From the NCBI GenBank assembly GCA_012838205.1, contig DUPR01000007.1, positions 1 to 9,221 on the forward strand: 9,221 bases of DNA, written 5' to 3'. Of the stretch, positions 1-7,115 are shown piece by piece. Numbering within the stretch: the stretch's first letter is position 1; every line of letters begins with the position of its first letter. The translations under genes were made by a program, and so were the position numbers. Origin of the DNA: Methanobacterium sp. GTDB taxonomy: Archaea; Methanobacteriota; Methanobacteria; Methanobacteriales; Methanobacteriaceae. The notes beneath the pieces were generated by a model. It was not told where the DNA came from. It was given only the letters and a program-made list of their open reading frames with translations, and did no database searches.

Positions 1-106
1 AAAATTTAACGGCACAAACCATAGTAGAAGCACACAACTATCAAACAAAGAAACCAAACTCAAAAACACAATATACAACATCTACAGATCAACACAAATC
101 AAATAA
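1..106 (+). CDS. C-terminal end of an unidentified protein (partial, runs in from the left)
   Basis: Reading from base 2, the frame is open from the window edge to a TAA at 104-106 and gives 34 residues ending YNIYRSTQIK. It is hydrophilic and rich in Lys, Asn and Thr, with no membrane segment. The codons often end in C (AAC, TAC, ATC, ACC), which suits real coding sequence more than random AT-rich DNA, and a small hairpin follows the stop. I do not recognise the family. A transposase tail is possible because decayed sequence lies just downstream, but nothing in these residues proves it. The 5' end and most of the protein lie outside the window. Confidence 0.4.
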   Translation, partial: KFNGTNHSRSTQLSNKETKLKNTIYNIYRSTQIK

Positions 107-111
107 AAAAA

Positions 112-134
112 GGGTTTCTACAAAGCCATTATTT
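112..134 (+). terminator. Weak hairpin plus T-rich run after the left-edge frame
   Basis: GGGTTT at 112-117 and AAAGCC at 122-127 pair imperfectly (one G-G mismatch) around the loop CTAC. ATTATTT follows, starting five bases after the TAA at 104-106. This could end the transcript of the left-edge gene. The same imperfect palindrome could instead be the terminal inverted repeat of an insertion sequence whose other end is outside the window; the sequence here cannot decide. Confidence 0.3.
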
Positions 135-219
135 TAAAAAAATGTTAAATTCGCTAATGTATTGCAATGGCATATAAATATTATTTTACAAAGGAATTTT
201 AATAGATTTGAGACTTTGA

Positions 220-393
220 ATAATCTTTTATAAGTTTGATAGTTTAATTCATACATCTGGTCTGGTGCATTTTTTAGGTAATGAATTAAGTTTAAAAAAA
301 GCAAGTAATGTTTCTTTAAAACACAGATATAATGGATTAGAAGAAATTCATGGTGAATATACTATTTATGGAGTTAGTATATTACCATTCTAG
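220..393 (+). pseudogene. Decayed gene fragment, 57 codons without a good start
   Basis: The frame is open from just after a TGA (217-219) to a TAG (391-393) and reads as ordinary protein, including LVHFLGNELSLKKASN and GLEEIHGEYTIYGVSILPF. No ATG with a ribosome binding site opens it, and the frame is blocked upstream by stops at 217-219 and 175-177, so it looks like the C-terminal remnant of a broken gene. The spaced pattern LGN, then a short helix, then HG-x-Y-x(4)-G-x(3)-P loosely recalls the C-terminal half of family 4/5 uracil-DNA glycosylases, but the expected HP after the final Pro-aromatic is missing. That resemblance is weak and I do not assign a function. The rest of 107-467 shows no intact gene. 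Confidence 0.4.
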
Positions 394-444
394 ATGTCAC
401 TACCAATTCACTGCCCAATAATCTTAGATGACACTATCAATTCA
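391..444. repeat. Two-copy imperfect direct repeat, 34-base period
   Basis: TAGATGTCACTACCAATTCA at 391-410 recurs as TAGATGACACTATCAATTCA at 425-444, with 18 of 20 bases identical. A further partial echo, ATTGTCACT, begins at 453. The copies begin exactly at the stop of the decayed frame and lie between it and the end of the convergent zinc-ribbon membrane gene. They could be a duplication scar of the same rearrangement that broke the 220-393 frame. Confidence 0.5.
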
Positions 445-467
445 TATACTCATTGTCACTGTTGGGG

Positions 468-1145
468 TTAATTGTATCTGGTTTGTATATATCCTCCTAT
501 AAATCCACAAACTGCGCCATTAATGGTTCCTAATATGGTTAAGGGTATTAAGAGGAGGAATGATCCTGAGAGGAGACTTCCTAAAAAGAATGAAATTGCA
601 CCAGTTATGATAGCATTTTTGGCACCAATAACCGGATCTTTAGTTAAAAAACCCACTGCAGCTAACAGTAGAAAAATTAATAGAGTAAGAATGCCATGGG
701 TATTAGCTAAAATGAGGGTAATGACCATTACAACTGGTATTATGATAATCCATTGTATATTGTTGAAATTAAACTCACTTAGTATTGAATTGATTAAACC
801 ATTTTGCATACCATAGGGGGAGTTATAATGATTATTCCAATTTTGATAGTTCCGATTTTTGGTGTTTTGGAATTTGTTTCGTAGATTGTGCCAAAATTCA
901 ATTAAGGGACTTATTATATTATCTTTAATACCATAACTTATTGATTGCACTTTGTTTCTTAGAACTTCTTTGATTGTAGGTTTTTTCCTGAAAGTAGATT
1001 GTTTCCAACTGGGATCAACTATATCTAAATTTTCCACATAGCGTAATTTACTACCACAATCACAGTTACTGGTAAAATCTTTTTTAGACTCACCTGATTC
1101 CATTTGATAATAAACCCGACATTTACTGCAAATTAAATAGCCCAT
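468..1145 (-). CDS. Zinc-ribbon membrane protein, DUF5518-like C-terminus
   Basis: This 225-residue protein has two parts. The N-terminus is a zinc ribbon with Cys at 6, 9, 28 and 30 (C-x2-C-x18-C-x-C, containing a VYYQMESGE loop). A basic, Asn-rich linker of about 85 residues follows. The C-terminal 95 residues hold three or four membrane spans (about 131-148, 151-167, 178-193 and 194-221), the last with small-residue spacing ([15 protein letters not shown]) as in DUF5518-type proteins. The cytoplasmic ribbon probably binds zinc and a protein or nucleic acid partner at the membrane; that role is inferred. The ATG at 1145 is preceded by GGGTAGGT. It has its own promoter-like TATA box and converges on the decayed region. 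Its ribbon matches the interrupted one at 6879-6989. Function unknown. Confidence 0.85.
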   Translation of the reverse strand: MGYLICSKCRVYYQMESGESKKDFTSNCDCGSKLRYVENLDIVDPSWKQSTFRKKPTIKEVLRNKVQSISYGIKDNIISPLIEFWHNLRNKFQNTKNRNYQNWNNHYNSPYGMQNGLINSILSEFNFNNIQWIIIIPVVMVITLILANTHGILTLLIFLLLAAVGFLTKDPVIGAKNAIITGAISFFLGSLLSGSFLLLIPLTILGTINGAVCGFIGGYIQTRYN

Positions 1146-1178
1146 TTTACCTACCCATTCTCTAGAAAAGACTACACT

Positions 1179-1190
1179 CTTTTATAATAC
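1179..1190 (-). promoter_or_regulatory. TATA-like box for the zinc-ribbon membrane gene
   Basis: On the minus strand the bases read GTATTATAAAAG, a good match to the archaeal TATA element, about 34-45 bases before the ATG at 1145. A start site about 25 bases downstream would leave a short leader containing the GGGTAGGT ribosome site. Confidence 0.45.
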
Positions 1191-1332
1191 ACATCTATTT
1201 TTATCCAGAAAAATCATTTCTAAAAATATTTAGTGTTTGTACTTTCATTATTTAATTACAACTTATATTAAATAGAGTTTTTATTTGTGAACTAGAGATA
1301 ATACAGTATATCAGATTGGATAAGTAACGGGT

Positions 1333-1776
1333 ATGAAAGAGAAAAACACTGGATTTTCAGCAGAATATGTTGATAACCGTCTCCAAAGGCGTTTGCGTAT
1401 ATATCTCTTTTTCATCTTTATATTCTTAGTTGTGTTAATCATTGAAGTATCCACAGGAATGTTTAAGTTATCCTTAGCCATTATTGGGGTGTTGATTGGA
1501 TTTGTAGTGGGAATTTTTACTTCTCGCATGTATCATTTGAGTTGGGATGATGAAAACAACCTGGTAATTGGCCATATTGATAAAATTGGATTTGTAATAC
1601 TGATCTGTTATTTGATTTTCATTTTCACCCGAACATTTTATCTTCACCAATGGATTCACGGTTCACCATTGATGGTAATGGTACTCAGCCTGACCACTGG
1701 CACTATGCTAGGAAACTTGATGAACACTCAAAGGAGTATTAAAAAAATTTTAAAGACATTGAACATTCTGGTTTAA
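1333..1776 (+). CDS. Four-span membrane protein, unknown function
   Basis: The 147-residue protein has a short basic N-terminus (NRLQRRLR) followed by four hydrophobic segments at about 22-40, 45-62, 84-99 and 111-126, and a basic C-terminal tail (RSIKKILK). Between spans 2 and 3 lies a conserved-looking polar loop, TSRMYHLSWDDENN. The arrangement recalls small CcdC/DUF1453-type membrane proteins, but I do not see enough to assign the family. The ATG at 1333 is the only usable start, because an in-frame TAA lies at 1321-1323. No strong ribosome site precedes it; a TATA-like stretch (ACTTATATTAAAT, from about 1261) could be its promoter. It is divergent from the zinc-ribbon membrane gene and is followed 77 or 83 bases later by the next gene. 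Confidence 0.75.
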   Translation: MKEKNTGFSAEYVDNRLQRRLRIYLFFIFIFLVVLIIEVSTGMFKLSLAIIGVLIGFVVGIFTSRMYHLSWDDENNLVIGHIDKIGFVILICYLIFIFTRTFYLHQWIHGSPLMVMVLSLTTGTMLGNLMNTQRSIKKILKTLNILV

Positions 1777-1859
1777 CGTTACCTCCATTATTTGTGAGGG
1801 ATTGGTTTTGAAAAAGTTTTTAATTATATAGAATCAAATAATAAAATAGGTGTTTGTTC

Positions 1860-2534
1860 ATGCTCGATTTTGGTTTAACTCTTAACAAAAACACGACAGA
1901 TTATGAAACTAAATTTTTAGATGAACTAAAACCTGGTGATGAAATAACTGGAGAAATTATAGTTGGCGAATTTAAAACAGTTCCCATGGGTAAAAGAGAA
2001 GTAGCTGAATTCTATATAATAATAACTGACCTTAAAAATCGTGTTAAATGGGTATGTGAATTTACCACTCCTTATTATCCTGAGACTGATAATATTTATG
2101 GAGAAAATGGTGGTGTCTTCTATAACTTAATCGACAGCCTGAACCATGTGGTGAATAAAACCCCAATAAACTGGAAAGAGAATTATTCTGTTAATTTCAG
2201 CAGATTCCGGAAAACAGTGAACGAATCTGTAAGCAGTGTCACTGTTAAAGCTTTGCAATCAGATAATTCTGATGCAAAAACTGTTAACTTACAAGTGATC
2301 AATGCTACCATCATCACCGACCCTGAAATACCCCCTCCAATATCTATTTATGACTTGGCAGAAGAAGATCCCATCATCCTCATGGCCTATGCTGGTCTGA
2401 GAAATAAAGGTGATCGGATAACTGTAAAAAACATTACTTTTGAATTAAAAGGACTATACGACGATAAAAATATCACAAAACATGCATACCAAACAGCTCT
2501 ACGTGAACTTAAAAAGGTTAAAGATCGTGGCTAA
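1860..2534 (+). CDS. Unknown soluble protein, possible OB-fold N-terminal region
   Basis: This is a 224-residue soluble protein with no signal peptide or membrane span. Near residues 20-70 the sequence runs ELKPGDEITGEII, then an alternating hydrophobic stretch EFYIIITDLKNRVKWVCEF. This strand pattern suits an OB-fold-like beta barrel as in archaeal nucleic-acid-binding proteins, but it is only a pattern resemblance. The C-terminal third (about 165-224) is alpha/beta and ends in a basic helix with LRELKKVKDRG. A TTG at 1854 would add two residues, but AGGTG at 1848-1852 sits seven bases before the ATG at 1860 and only one before the TTG, so I choose the ATG. A TATA-like AATTATATAG lies just upstream, implying a very short leader. 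Function unknown. Confidence 0.75.
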   Translation: MLDFGLTLNKNTTDYETKFLDELKPGDEITGEIIVGEFKTVPMGKREVAEFYIIITDLKNRVKWVCEFTTPYYPETDNIYGENGGVFYNLIDSLNHVVNKTPINWKENYSVNFSRFRKTVNESVSSVTVKALQSDNSDAKTVNLQVINATIITDPEIPPPISIYDLAEEDPIILMAYAGLRNKGDRITVKNITFELKGLYDDKNITKHAYQTALRELKKVKDRG

Positions 2535-2626
2535 ACTATCTTATTATTCTTACCCCACCCTCTAAATATTATGTATTAGTATTCAATGAGAAGGGCTAAA
2601 AATAGGACTTTAAGGGGATTTATCCA

Positions 2627-3265
2627 ATGAAAATTCTCAAAGGCAGTATTTTCCGTCCAGAAAAGGATTACTACAAAATTGCTGGCATCTTGTTAATGGT
2701 GTCCGGTATACAATTTCTCATGGCAGTTTCCCTGGCTGAAACCCAGTACCCAGGATACAGCACTGCTACCAATACCCTCAGCTCTCTTGGTGGAACTTTA
2801 CCTCCTGTGGAGCCTTCGGCTACAATATTCAATCTCAGCATATTTTTACTGGGAACACTGGCCCTCGGATCTGTTTATTTAATCCTGAAAAGTGGTGGTT
2901 GCCCACTTTTCTCTACTTTTCTATTACTTACTGGAGTTGGTGCAGTGGGAGTGGGTTTGTTCCCTTCTTACTCTCCAGTAGAACATACCCTTTTCACTTT
3001 CATAACATTCTTTTTCGGAAGTTTAGCAGTTCTTTTTTCTCACCGTCTGGGTTTGAATATTCATATGGTGATCTTATCTATGATAATGGGCATTGTACCT
3101 ATGGGAATTATTATTGGAACCTTAATATTCGGATTTGATAATGCCATTATCAGAAGTCTTGGCCTTGGGGGTGCTGAACGTTTGCTTGCCTATCCACTGC
3201 TCCTGTATATCATTGCACTAGGAGGGTACTTATCCAGCAGGGGTGAAGACTGGGTGAAAATATAG
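2627..3265 (+). CDS. DUF998 family membrane protein
   Basis: The 212-residue integral membrane protein has about six spans (roughly 17-36, 65-85, 94-112, 120-137, 145-168 and 184-203). It carries the features I associate with DUF998: after span 1 a loop with YPGYSTATNTLSSLG, a GLFP segment followed by SPVEHT in the middle, and near the C-terminus GGAERLLAYPLLLY. The biochemical role of DUF998 proteins is not established. The ATG at 2627 has AAGGGGAT about eight bases upstream. It follows the unknown soluble gene by 92 bases and precedes the lipoprotein gene by about 130, so it may be transcribed alone or with the gene before it. Confidence 0.85.
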   Translation: MKILKGSIFRPEKDYYKIAGILLMVSGIQFLMAVSLAETQYPGYSTATNTLSSLGGTLPPVEPSATIFNLSIFLLGTLALGSVYLILKSGGCPLFSTFLLLTGVGAVGVGLFPSYSPVEHTLFTFITFFFGSLAVLFSHRLGLNIHMVILSMIMGIVPMGIIIGTLIFGFDNAIIRSLGLGGAERLLAYPLLLYIIALGGYLSSRGEDWVKI

Positions 3266-3321
3266 ATCCGACCGTTACTTCAAGGTTTTTGGGATGATGT
3301 GCATTTGACAAAACCATGAAT

Positions 3322-3330
3322 AATTATATG
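3322..3330 (+). promoter_or_regulatory. TATA-like box before the PsbP-like lipoprotein gene
   Basis: AATTATATG lies about 65 bases before the TTG start. A start site about 25 bases downstream would give a leader long enough to contain the GGTGGAG ribosome site at 3378-3384. A second AT-rich candidate (ACATATAATATAAT, 3361-3374) is too close to that ribosome site to drive a leadered message. Confidence 0.35.
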
Positions 3331-3394
3331 AAAAGAAATAGAGAATCTCACTAATTTGAAACATATAATATAATCCTGGTGGAGTGTGTAGTTA

Positions 3395-3925
3395 TTGGAG
3401 AAATATATATTATTACTTGTTTTTCTAATGATATTGTTAGTGGTTGCTGTTTCGGGTTGTTTATCCCTGGAAGATGAATACGAGAATAGTATTCTCAGTT
3501 TTAAGATTCCTGAAAACTGGACTGTCGTTGATGCCACCAATTTAGACATCCTTGCCGGGTTAAAACCGGTTGGCACTAACACCACTCTCATCGACATCAG
3601 TACCACTGATGTTTCACCCCAGGAATTGGTTGATGGCTACATTAAGAAATACTCCCAGAAAAATTCCAATTTTAAGATTCTCAAAAACGAACCAGTGACT
3701 ATTGATGGGGAAGAAGGAGTTAGATTGATCTATAAAATTGGCAAAAACCCTGAAGACCAACTAAATTCCTCATATTACGTTTCATCAGTGGTTGCATTTT
3801 CTAAAAACAATTACACCTACATTATTAGTTCAGTAGAAGTTTCAAACAAGGATTATATAACCAAAGTGGAACCAGCTATGAATAAAGTTACCAGTACCAT
3901 TAAAATCAAAGGATACTTCACTTAG
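3395..3925 (+). CDS. PsbP-like secreted lipoprotein
   Basis: This 176-residue protein starts with a short signal peptide (hydrophobic residues 5-18) and a lipobox, VSGC, with Cys22 as the likely lipid-attached residue, so it should sit on the outer face of the membrane. The mature part has the methanogen PsbP/DcrB-like pattern: LSFKIPENWTVVD near 34-46, then VTIDGEEGVRLIYKI near 101-115, a strand pair around SSVVAFSKNNYTYIISS, and a closing helix KVEPAMNKVTSTIKI. The ligand is unknown. The start is TTG at 3395, because an in-frame TAG lies just before it at 3389-3391 and GGTGGAG at 3378-3384 is correctly spaced. The TPR gene follows 45 bases later and could be co-transcribed. Confidence 0.85.
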   Translation: MEKYILLLVFLMILLVVAVSGCLSLEDEYENSILSFKIPENWTVVDATNLDILAGLKPVGTNTTLIDISTTDVSPQELVDGYIKKYSQKNSNFKILKNEPVTIDGEEGVRLIYKIGKNPEDQLNSSYYVSSVVAFSKNNYTYIISSVEVSNKDYITKVEPAMNKVTSTIKIKGYFT

Positions 3926-3970
3926 TAAAACATCAATAATAACCATATCAAATTAAGGGATTGTGAACTT

Positions 3971-4450
3971 ATGCCTTCAGAAAATAAAAAAGCAGGACAA
4001 TTGAACAATGAGGGAATCTTATTTTATAATAACGGCCAGTTTGAAGAAGCCTTGAAACGTTACAATAATGCCCTAGAAGAGGATCCTAATTTTTTAGAAG
4101 CGTGGAATAATAAAGGTAATGTTTTACGTGCTCTGGGCCAGTATGAAGAAGCATTGGATGCTTTTGATCATGGAATTTCCATTGATCCAGAAAATCCTAA
4201 CCCCTGGCTAAATAAAGGAGCAGTCTACTATGAACTTCAGTTGTTTTCTGAATCTATTGATTGCTTTGACCATGCCCTTAAAAATGATCCCGAAAATAAG
4301 CTAGCCCTAAACAATAAGGGAGCAGCATTAGGTAATTTAGGAAAACACGAAGAAGCCCTGAAATGTTTTGAAGAAACATTAAAAATAGATCCCCATGATA
4401 TTAACGCTATAACTAATAAAAAAATCCTTTTAGACTTTCTAGACAAGTAA
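3971..4450 (+). CDS. Tetratricopeptide repeat (TPR) protein
   Basis: The 159-residue cytoplasmic protein consists almost entirely of four 34-residue TPR units at about 7-40, 41-74, 75-108 and 109-142. Each carries the consensus pattern (W/L-x2-K/E-G, then G/A-Y/F-x-EA, then DP at the end) and a short capping helix follows. Unit 3 is the most divergent (LQLFSESIDCFDHAL). TPR arrays bind partner peptides or proteins; no catalytic domain is fused, so it is probably an adaptor, with an unknown partner. The ATG at 3971 has AAGGGA about ten bases upstream. It ends 41 bases before the stop of the convergent histidine kinase gene, in an AT-rich gap. Confidence 0.9.
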   Translation: MPSENKKAGQLNNEGILFYNNGQFEEALKRYNNALEEDPNFLEAWNNKGNVLRALGQYEEALDAFDHGISIDPENPNPWLNKGAVYYELQLFSESIDCFDHALKNDPENKLALNNKGAALGNLGKHEEALKCFEETLKIDPHDINAITNKKILLDFLDK

Positions 4451-4491
4451 CTGCCAACTATATAAAATAAATCCATTTTTAATTTACTTTA
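4451..4491. terminator. Short AT-rich gap between convergent genes, likely termination zone
   Basis: The 41 bases between the TPR gene and the kinase gene contain CCATTTTTAATTTAC on the plus strand and A/T tracts that are U-rich in transcripts from either side. Archaeal RNA polymerase often stops at T-runs without a hairpin, so termination here is plausible, though no stem is visible. Confidence 0.3.
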
Positions 4492-6204
4492 TTAGCTATA
4501 AATTCGGGGGTTGTACTCTAATTCCTTGAAAATTATTTTATAAACAATTCCTTTGTCGTTCAAAATTTCTAATGAACCTTCTATTTGTTTTACCAGCGTA
4601 TCAACCAAATTTAAACCTAATTTAGTTTTGCCTTGCATTTGAGAGTCGGTAACAGAACCCCCGCCTTCAAAGACAATATTCAAATGGTATTGGTCATCTT
4701 CTTTGTGCATAGTGATAATGATTTTACCATCTTTATCAGGCTTGAAAGAGTGTTTGAGATAGTTTAAAACCAGCTCATTCAATATGAGTCCGCAGGGAAC
4801 GGAAGTTTCGATGTTTAGTTGGATATCTTCAATATCCAGTTCATAACTAATTTGGGAGTAATCATATTCTGAATTATGAATTAAACTATTTAATAGAGTT
4901 TTTAAATAATCAGAAAAATTGATGGAACTAATATTATCTGATTCGTATAGTTTTTCATGAACCATAGCCATTGATCTTATTTGATATTGGCTTTCCAGGA
5001 ATAGTTCTTGATCATGATCATCCACCAAATATTGTGACTGTAAACTTAAAAGGCTTAGAATAACTTGTAGATTATTCTTCACCCGATGGTGTATTTCCCT
5101 TAACAGGAATTCTTTTTCTTTTAAAGATTTTTTCAACAATTTTTTAGCTATTTCCTGCTGCCTTTTAGCTTTTTTAGTATCATTGAATAAGATTATCTGC
5201 CGCAGAAGCACTAAGACAACAATAACTCCCACACCCCATATTAATGCAGCATCAGGTTTTGTGATGATTAAGAGCCCATATGATCCTAGAACTAGTATTA
5301 ATGGTAAAAATGATATCAAGTCATGATTATCCGGGTCTTTACTACTATAAGAATAAATCTTTTTCTTTAAGTCAAGGTTAACCTTATTTGAAACTGAAGC
5401 TGCCGCCAAAATTAGAAAAATAGAGTTTGTAGCAAACAAAGCGCTAAAAAGCCATTTGTATATCAAGACTGGTTTTACAACGTGATAAGCATATGTCATG
5501 TCTCCTAATATCTGAAAAAAGAGACCTATAGCTATTAATATTAATGGTAAATCACGAATTTTCTTGTTTTCATTAAATAACAGTGTTTGTATAACAATTA
5601 ATAGTATTAAATTCAGGAATAAATACAAGATAGATATTACCATGGATATGGTGTCTGGTTGGCTGGTCTTTATTGTAGGCCATATTAGAGGAAACCAGAC
5701 TATGAATAATGATGATGCTGTTATGATATTGACATCTAATAAATCTTTAAACCTTATTTTTAAAGGCCTTTTATTGAGTAATATCATTCCCAGAATATAA
5801 AAGGGGTAACATAAGAAAAATAAGTTATTGGCAATGAAATTATATTGCATATCGTTTGCTATTACCTCAAAAAGGAAATAGAACAAGTTGGAACAGGAAT
5901 ATATTCCAATTCCTATGGTGAATATTAATAAAGGTTTGAAAATATTCTGATTTTTTTTAAAAGACCATAATGTTGCATAAATAAAGAAACTAAAACCAAT
6001 GAAACTTGTGATTGTTGTTAAAATATTCAGATAGGGCGATGTCAAGGAAGTATTCCAAAATAAGAATGGAATCAATGCCAATATTATAATGGATGATATA
6101 GCCACTGCTAACAGTAACTTGAAATCTTTTAAGGACGATATTTTTAGCATTTTTAACACAAGCCAATGATAAATGGGAATGGTTAGATTATCATTTAATG
6201 GCAT
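4492..6204 (-). CDS. Membrane sensor histidine kinase, HisKA_2 type, altered G1 box
   Basis: The N-terminal 340 of 570 residues contain about nine or ten membrane spans, with no recognisable soluble sensor domain, so sensing is probably within the membrane. A charged helix (about 341-368) leads into the HisKA_2 dimerisation/phosphoacceptor domain: [11 protein letters not shown] at 370-380, with His373 the likely phosphorylated residue. The ATPase domain follows. Its N box is intact ([13 protein letters not shown], Asn476/Asn481) and its G2 box is present ([10 protein letters not shown], 528-537). The G1 box is altered: where relatives have D-N-G-x-G, this has F512-E-G-G-G, losing the adenine-contacting Asp. 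No response regulator gene is in the window. The ATG at 6204 has no clear ribosome site, and an in-frame ATG at codon 19 is a less likely alternative. Confidence 0.9.
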   Translation of the reverse strand: MPLNDNLTIPIYHWLVLKMLKISSLKDFKLLLAVAISSIIILALIPFLFWNTSLTSPYLNILTTITSFIGFSFFIYATLWSFKKNQNIFKPLLIFTIGIGIYSCSNLFYFLFEVIANDMQYNFIANNLFFLCYPFYILGMILLNKRPLKIRFKDLLDVNIITASSLFIVWFPLIWPTIKTSQPDTISMVISILYLFLNLILLIVIQTLLFNENKKIRDLPLILIAIGLFFQILGDMTYAYHVVKPVLIYKWLFSALFATNSIFLILAAASVSNKVNLDLKKKIYSYSSKDPDNHDLISFLPLILVLGSYGLLIITKPDAALIWGVGVIVVLVLLRQIILFNDTKKAKRQQEIAKKLLKKSLKEKEFLLREIHHRVKNNLQVILSLLSLQSQYLVDDHDQELFLESQYQIRSMAMVHEKLYESDNISSINFSDYLKTLLNSLIHNSEYDYSQISYELDIEDIQLNIETSVPCGLILNELVLNYLKHSFKPDKDGKIIITMHKEDDQYHLNIVFEGGGSVTDSQMQGKTKLGLNLVDTLVKQIEGSLEILNDKGIVYKIIFKELEYNPRIYS

Positions 6205-6231
6205 TTTTGTTATAAGTTATTAATCAAATTT

Positions 6232-6249
6232 ATTATGATTATTATGATA
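6232..6249. repeat. Nine-base tandem repeat in the divergent promoter region
   Basis: ATTATGATT at 6232-6240 is repeated as ATTATGATA at 6241-6249, in the 107-base gap between the divergent kinase and three-ribbon zinc genes. It could be an operator or overlap a promoter of either gene. Because it is AT-rich, chance remains likely. Confidence 0.35.
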
Positions 6250-6311
6250 AAAATAGTTGTCAGTTTTAGTTAGATTATCCCTTAGTAAATTGTTCTAGTG
6301 GAGAATAAAAT

Positions 6312-6890
6312 ATGGAAAATTCCAACATAATTTGTAACAAATGCAATGCCAAAATTAAACCAAGCTCTAATTTCTGCACAGAATGTGGGAAACCGGTGGA
6401 TGAACCTCATGCAGAGAATGGGAAAGTAGTAGAGCTTGACAAAAAAGAACTAACAACTTCTGAGTTAAAATCAGACATTAGATGTCCCCAGTGCAATCAT
6501 AAATTTAATTCTGAAGACACATTCTGTACTGAGTGTGGTTTTAAAATCGATAGAATTTCTAACTGTCCTAAATGTAATGCACCTATTCAACTTGGAACTA
6601 GTTTCTGCACAGAGTGTGGAATTAATGTTGAACAACACAAACCTACTACTATCCAAGCAGGGACTAAAACTGTTGAAACCTCTTCATCCTCAACTTTTAA
6701 CCCACCACCTGCAGATGATTCTATGGAAGAGTTTATACAAACTGGTAAAGGCTTGTTGGATGAAGTGGAGAAAACTGGCAGAGGTTTGATGAAAGATCTG
6801 GATAACTTCTTAGGTAAATCCACTGAAAGCTCACATAAAACTATTAAACCTGCACGAAAGGATCAAAAATTCCTGGTTTGTGATCAATGA
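6312..6890 (+). CDS. Three-zinc-ribbon protein, C-terminal fourth ribbon cut by TGA
   Basis: The 192-residue soluble product has three C-x2-C-x10-C-x2-C ribbons: Cys 8/11/22/25, 58/61/72/75 and 85/88/99/102. Each has the FCTECG knuckle common in methanogen zinc-ribbon proteins. A flexible Ser/Thr/Pro linker (about 110-135) follows, then an amphipathic helix with a repeated TGKGLLDEVEKTGRGLM pattern. The protein ends KFLVCDQ. Three rubredoxin-like knuckles suggest protein or nucleic acid binding rather than catalysis; the partner is unknown. The ATG at 6312 has GTGGAG at 6298-6303. The stop replaces the second Cys of a fourth ribbon that continues in frame (next entry), so the natural product was probably 225 residues. 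It is divergent from the kinase gene. Confidence 0.85.
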   Translation: MENSNIICNKCNAKIKPSSNFCTECGKPVDEPHAENGKVVELDKKELTTSELKSDIRCPQCNHKFNSEDTFCTECGFKIDRISNCPKCNAPIQLGTSFCTECGINVEQHKPTTIQAGTKTVETSSSSTFNPPPADDSMEEFIQTGKGLLDEVEKTGRGLMKDLDNFLGKSTESSHKTIKPARKDQKFLVCDQ

Positions 6891-6989
6891 GGAGGGTATT
6901 ACCAACTTCAAAATGGTGAAACAGAAGAAGATTTTTCTCAAGAATGTGATTGTGGTGGGCACTTGGTGGTTAAAAACAAACATCCCTAA
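6888..6989 (+). pseudogene. In-frame continuation of the fourth zinc ribbon beyond TGA
   Basis: After the TGA at 6888-6890 the same frame stays open for 32 codons to a TAA at 6987-6989. It reads GGYYQLQNGETEEDF and then ECDCGGHLVV. Joined to KFLVCDQ before the stop, this is a complete C-x2-[TGA]-x18-C-x-C ribbon (positions 190, 193, 212, 214). It lines up gap-free with Cys 6/9/28/30 of the protein at 468-1145 in the same window, where the TGA position is Cys9. TGA is one base away from both Cys codons. The simplest reading is a recent nonsense mutation; decoding of TGA as selenocysteine or cysteine is the alternative. I see no start codon with a ribosome site for separate translation of this tail. 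Confidence 0.75.
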
Positions 6990-7006
6990 ATGTTTAGCAT
7001 CCTTAA

Positions 7007-7014
7007 TTTTTTTT
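7007..7014 (+). terminator. T8 run after the zinc-ribbon gene
   Basis: Eight consecutive T lie 18 bases after the TAA at 6987-6989. Archaeal termination typically uses such U-tracts. Its position after the extended frame, rather than the premature TGA, fits the view that the gene originally ended at 6989. Confidence 0.45.
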
Positions 7015-7115
7015 GATTAGGTCCCATAATTGATTAAGCTCTATTATTAAGTAGAACCATAAATTTGGGATTTGACAGAAAATTATCCAATGTAATTAAG
7101 TGATGGGGGGTTGAA

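Noticed and set aside
472..816. A 114-codon plus-strand frame opposite the zinc-ribbon membrane gene
   Set aside because: It is antisense to the membrane domain of a better-supported gene and has no ribosome site or family-like pattern.
3280..3606. A 108-codon minus-strand frame over the PsbP-like lipoprotein gene
   Set aside because: It overlaps a clear lipoprotein with lipobox and ribosome site, and its own translation has no recognisable pattern.
6587..6823. Minus-strand and shifted plus-strand frames across the zinc-ribbon gene
   Set aside because: They are shadows; the real frame shows three complete Cys-x2-Cys ribbons.
6312..6890. Selenocysteine as the default reading of the TGA
   Set aside because: Not adopted as the main call: no SECIS-like stem was seen after 6989, and selenoproteins are not known to me from this order. 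It is kept as a testable alternative.
6913..7020. An out-of-frame ATG at 6913 opening a 35-codon frame after the TGA of the zinc-ribbon gene
   Set aside because: The spacing to the GGAGGG at 6891-6896 is too long (about 16 bases), and the zinc-ribbon frame over the same bases has clear homology to the protein at 468-1145.
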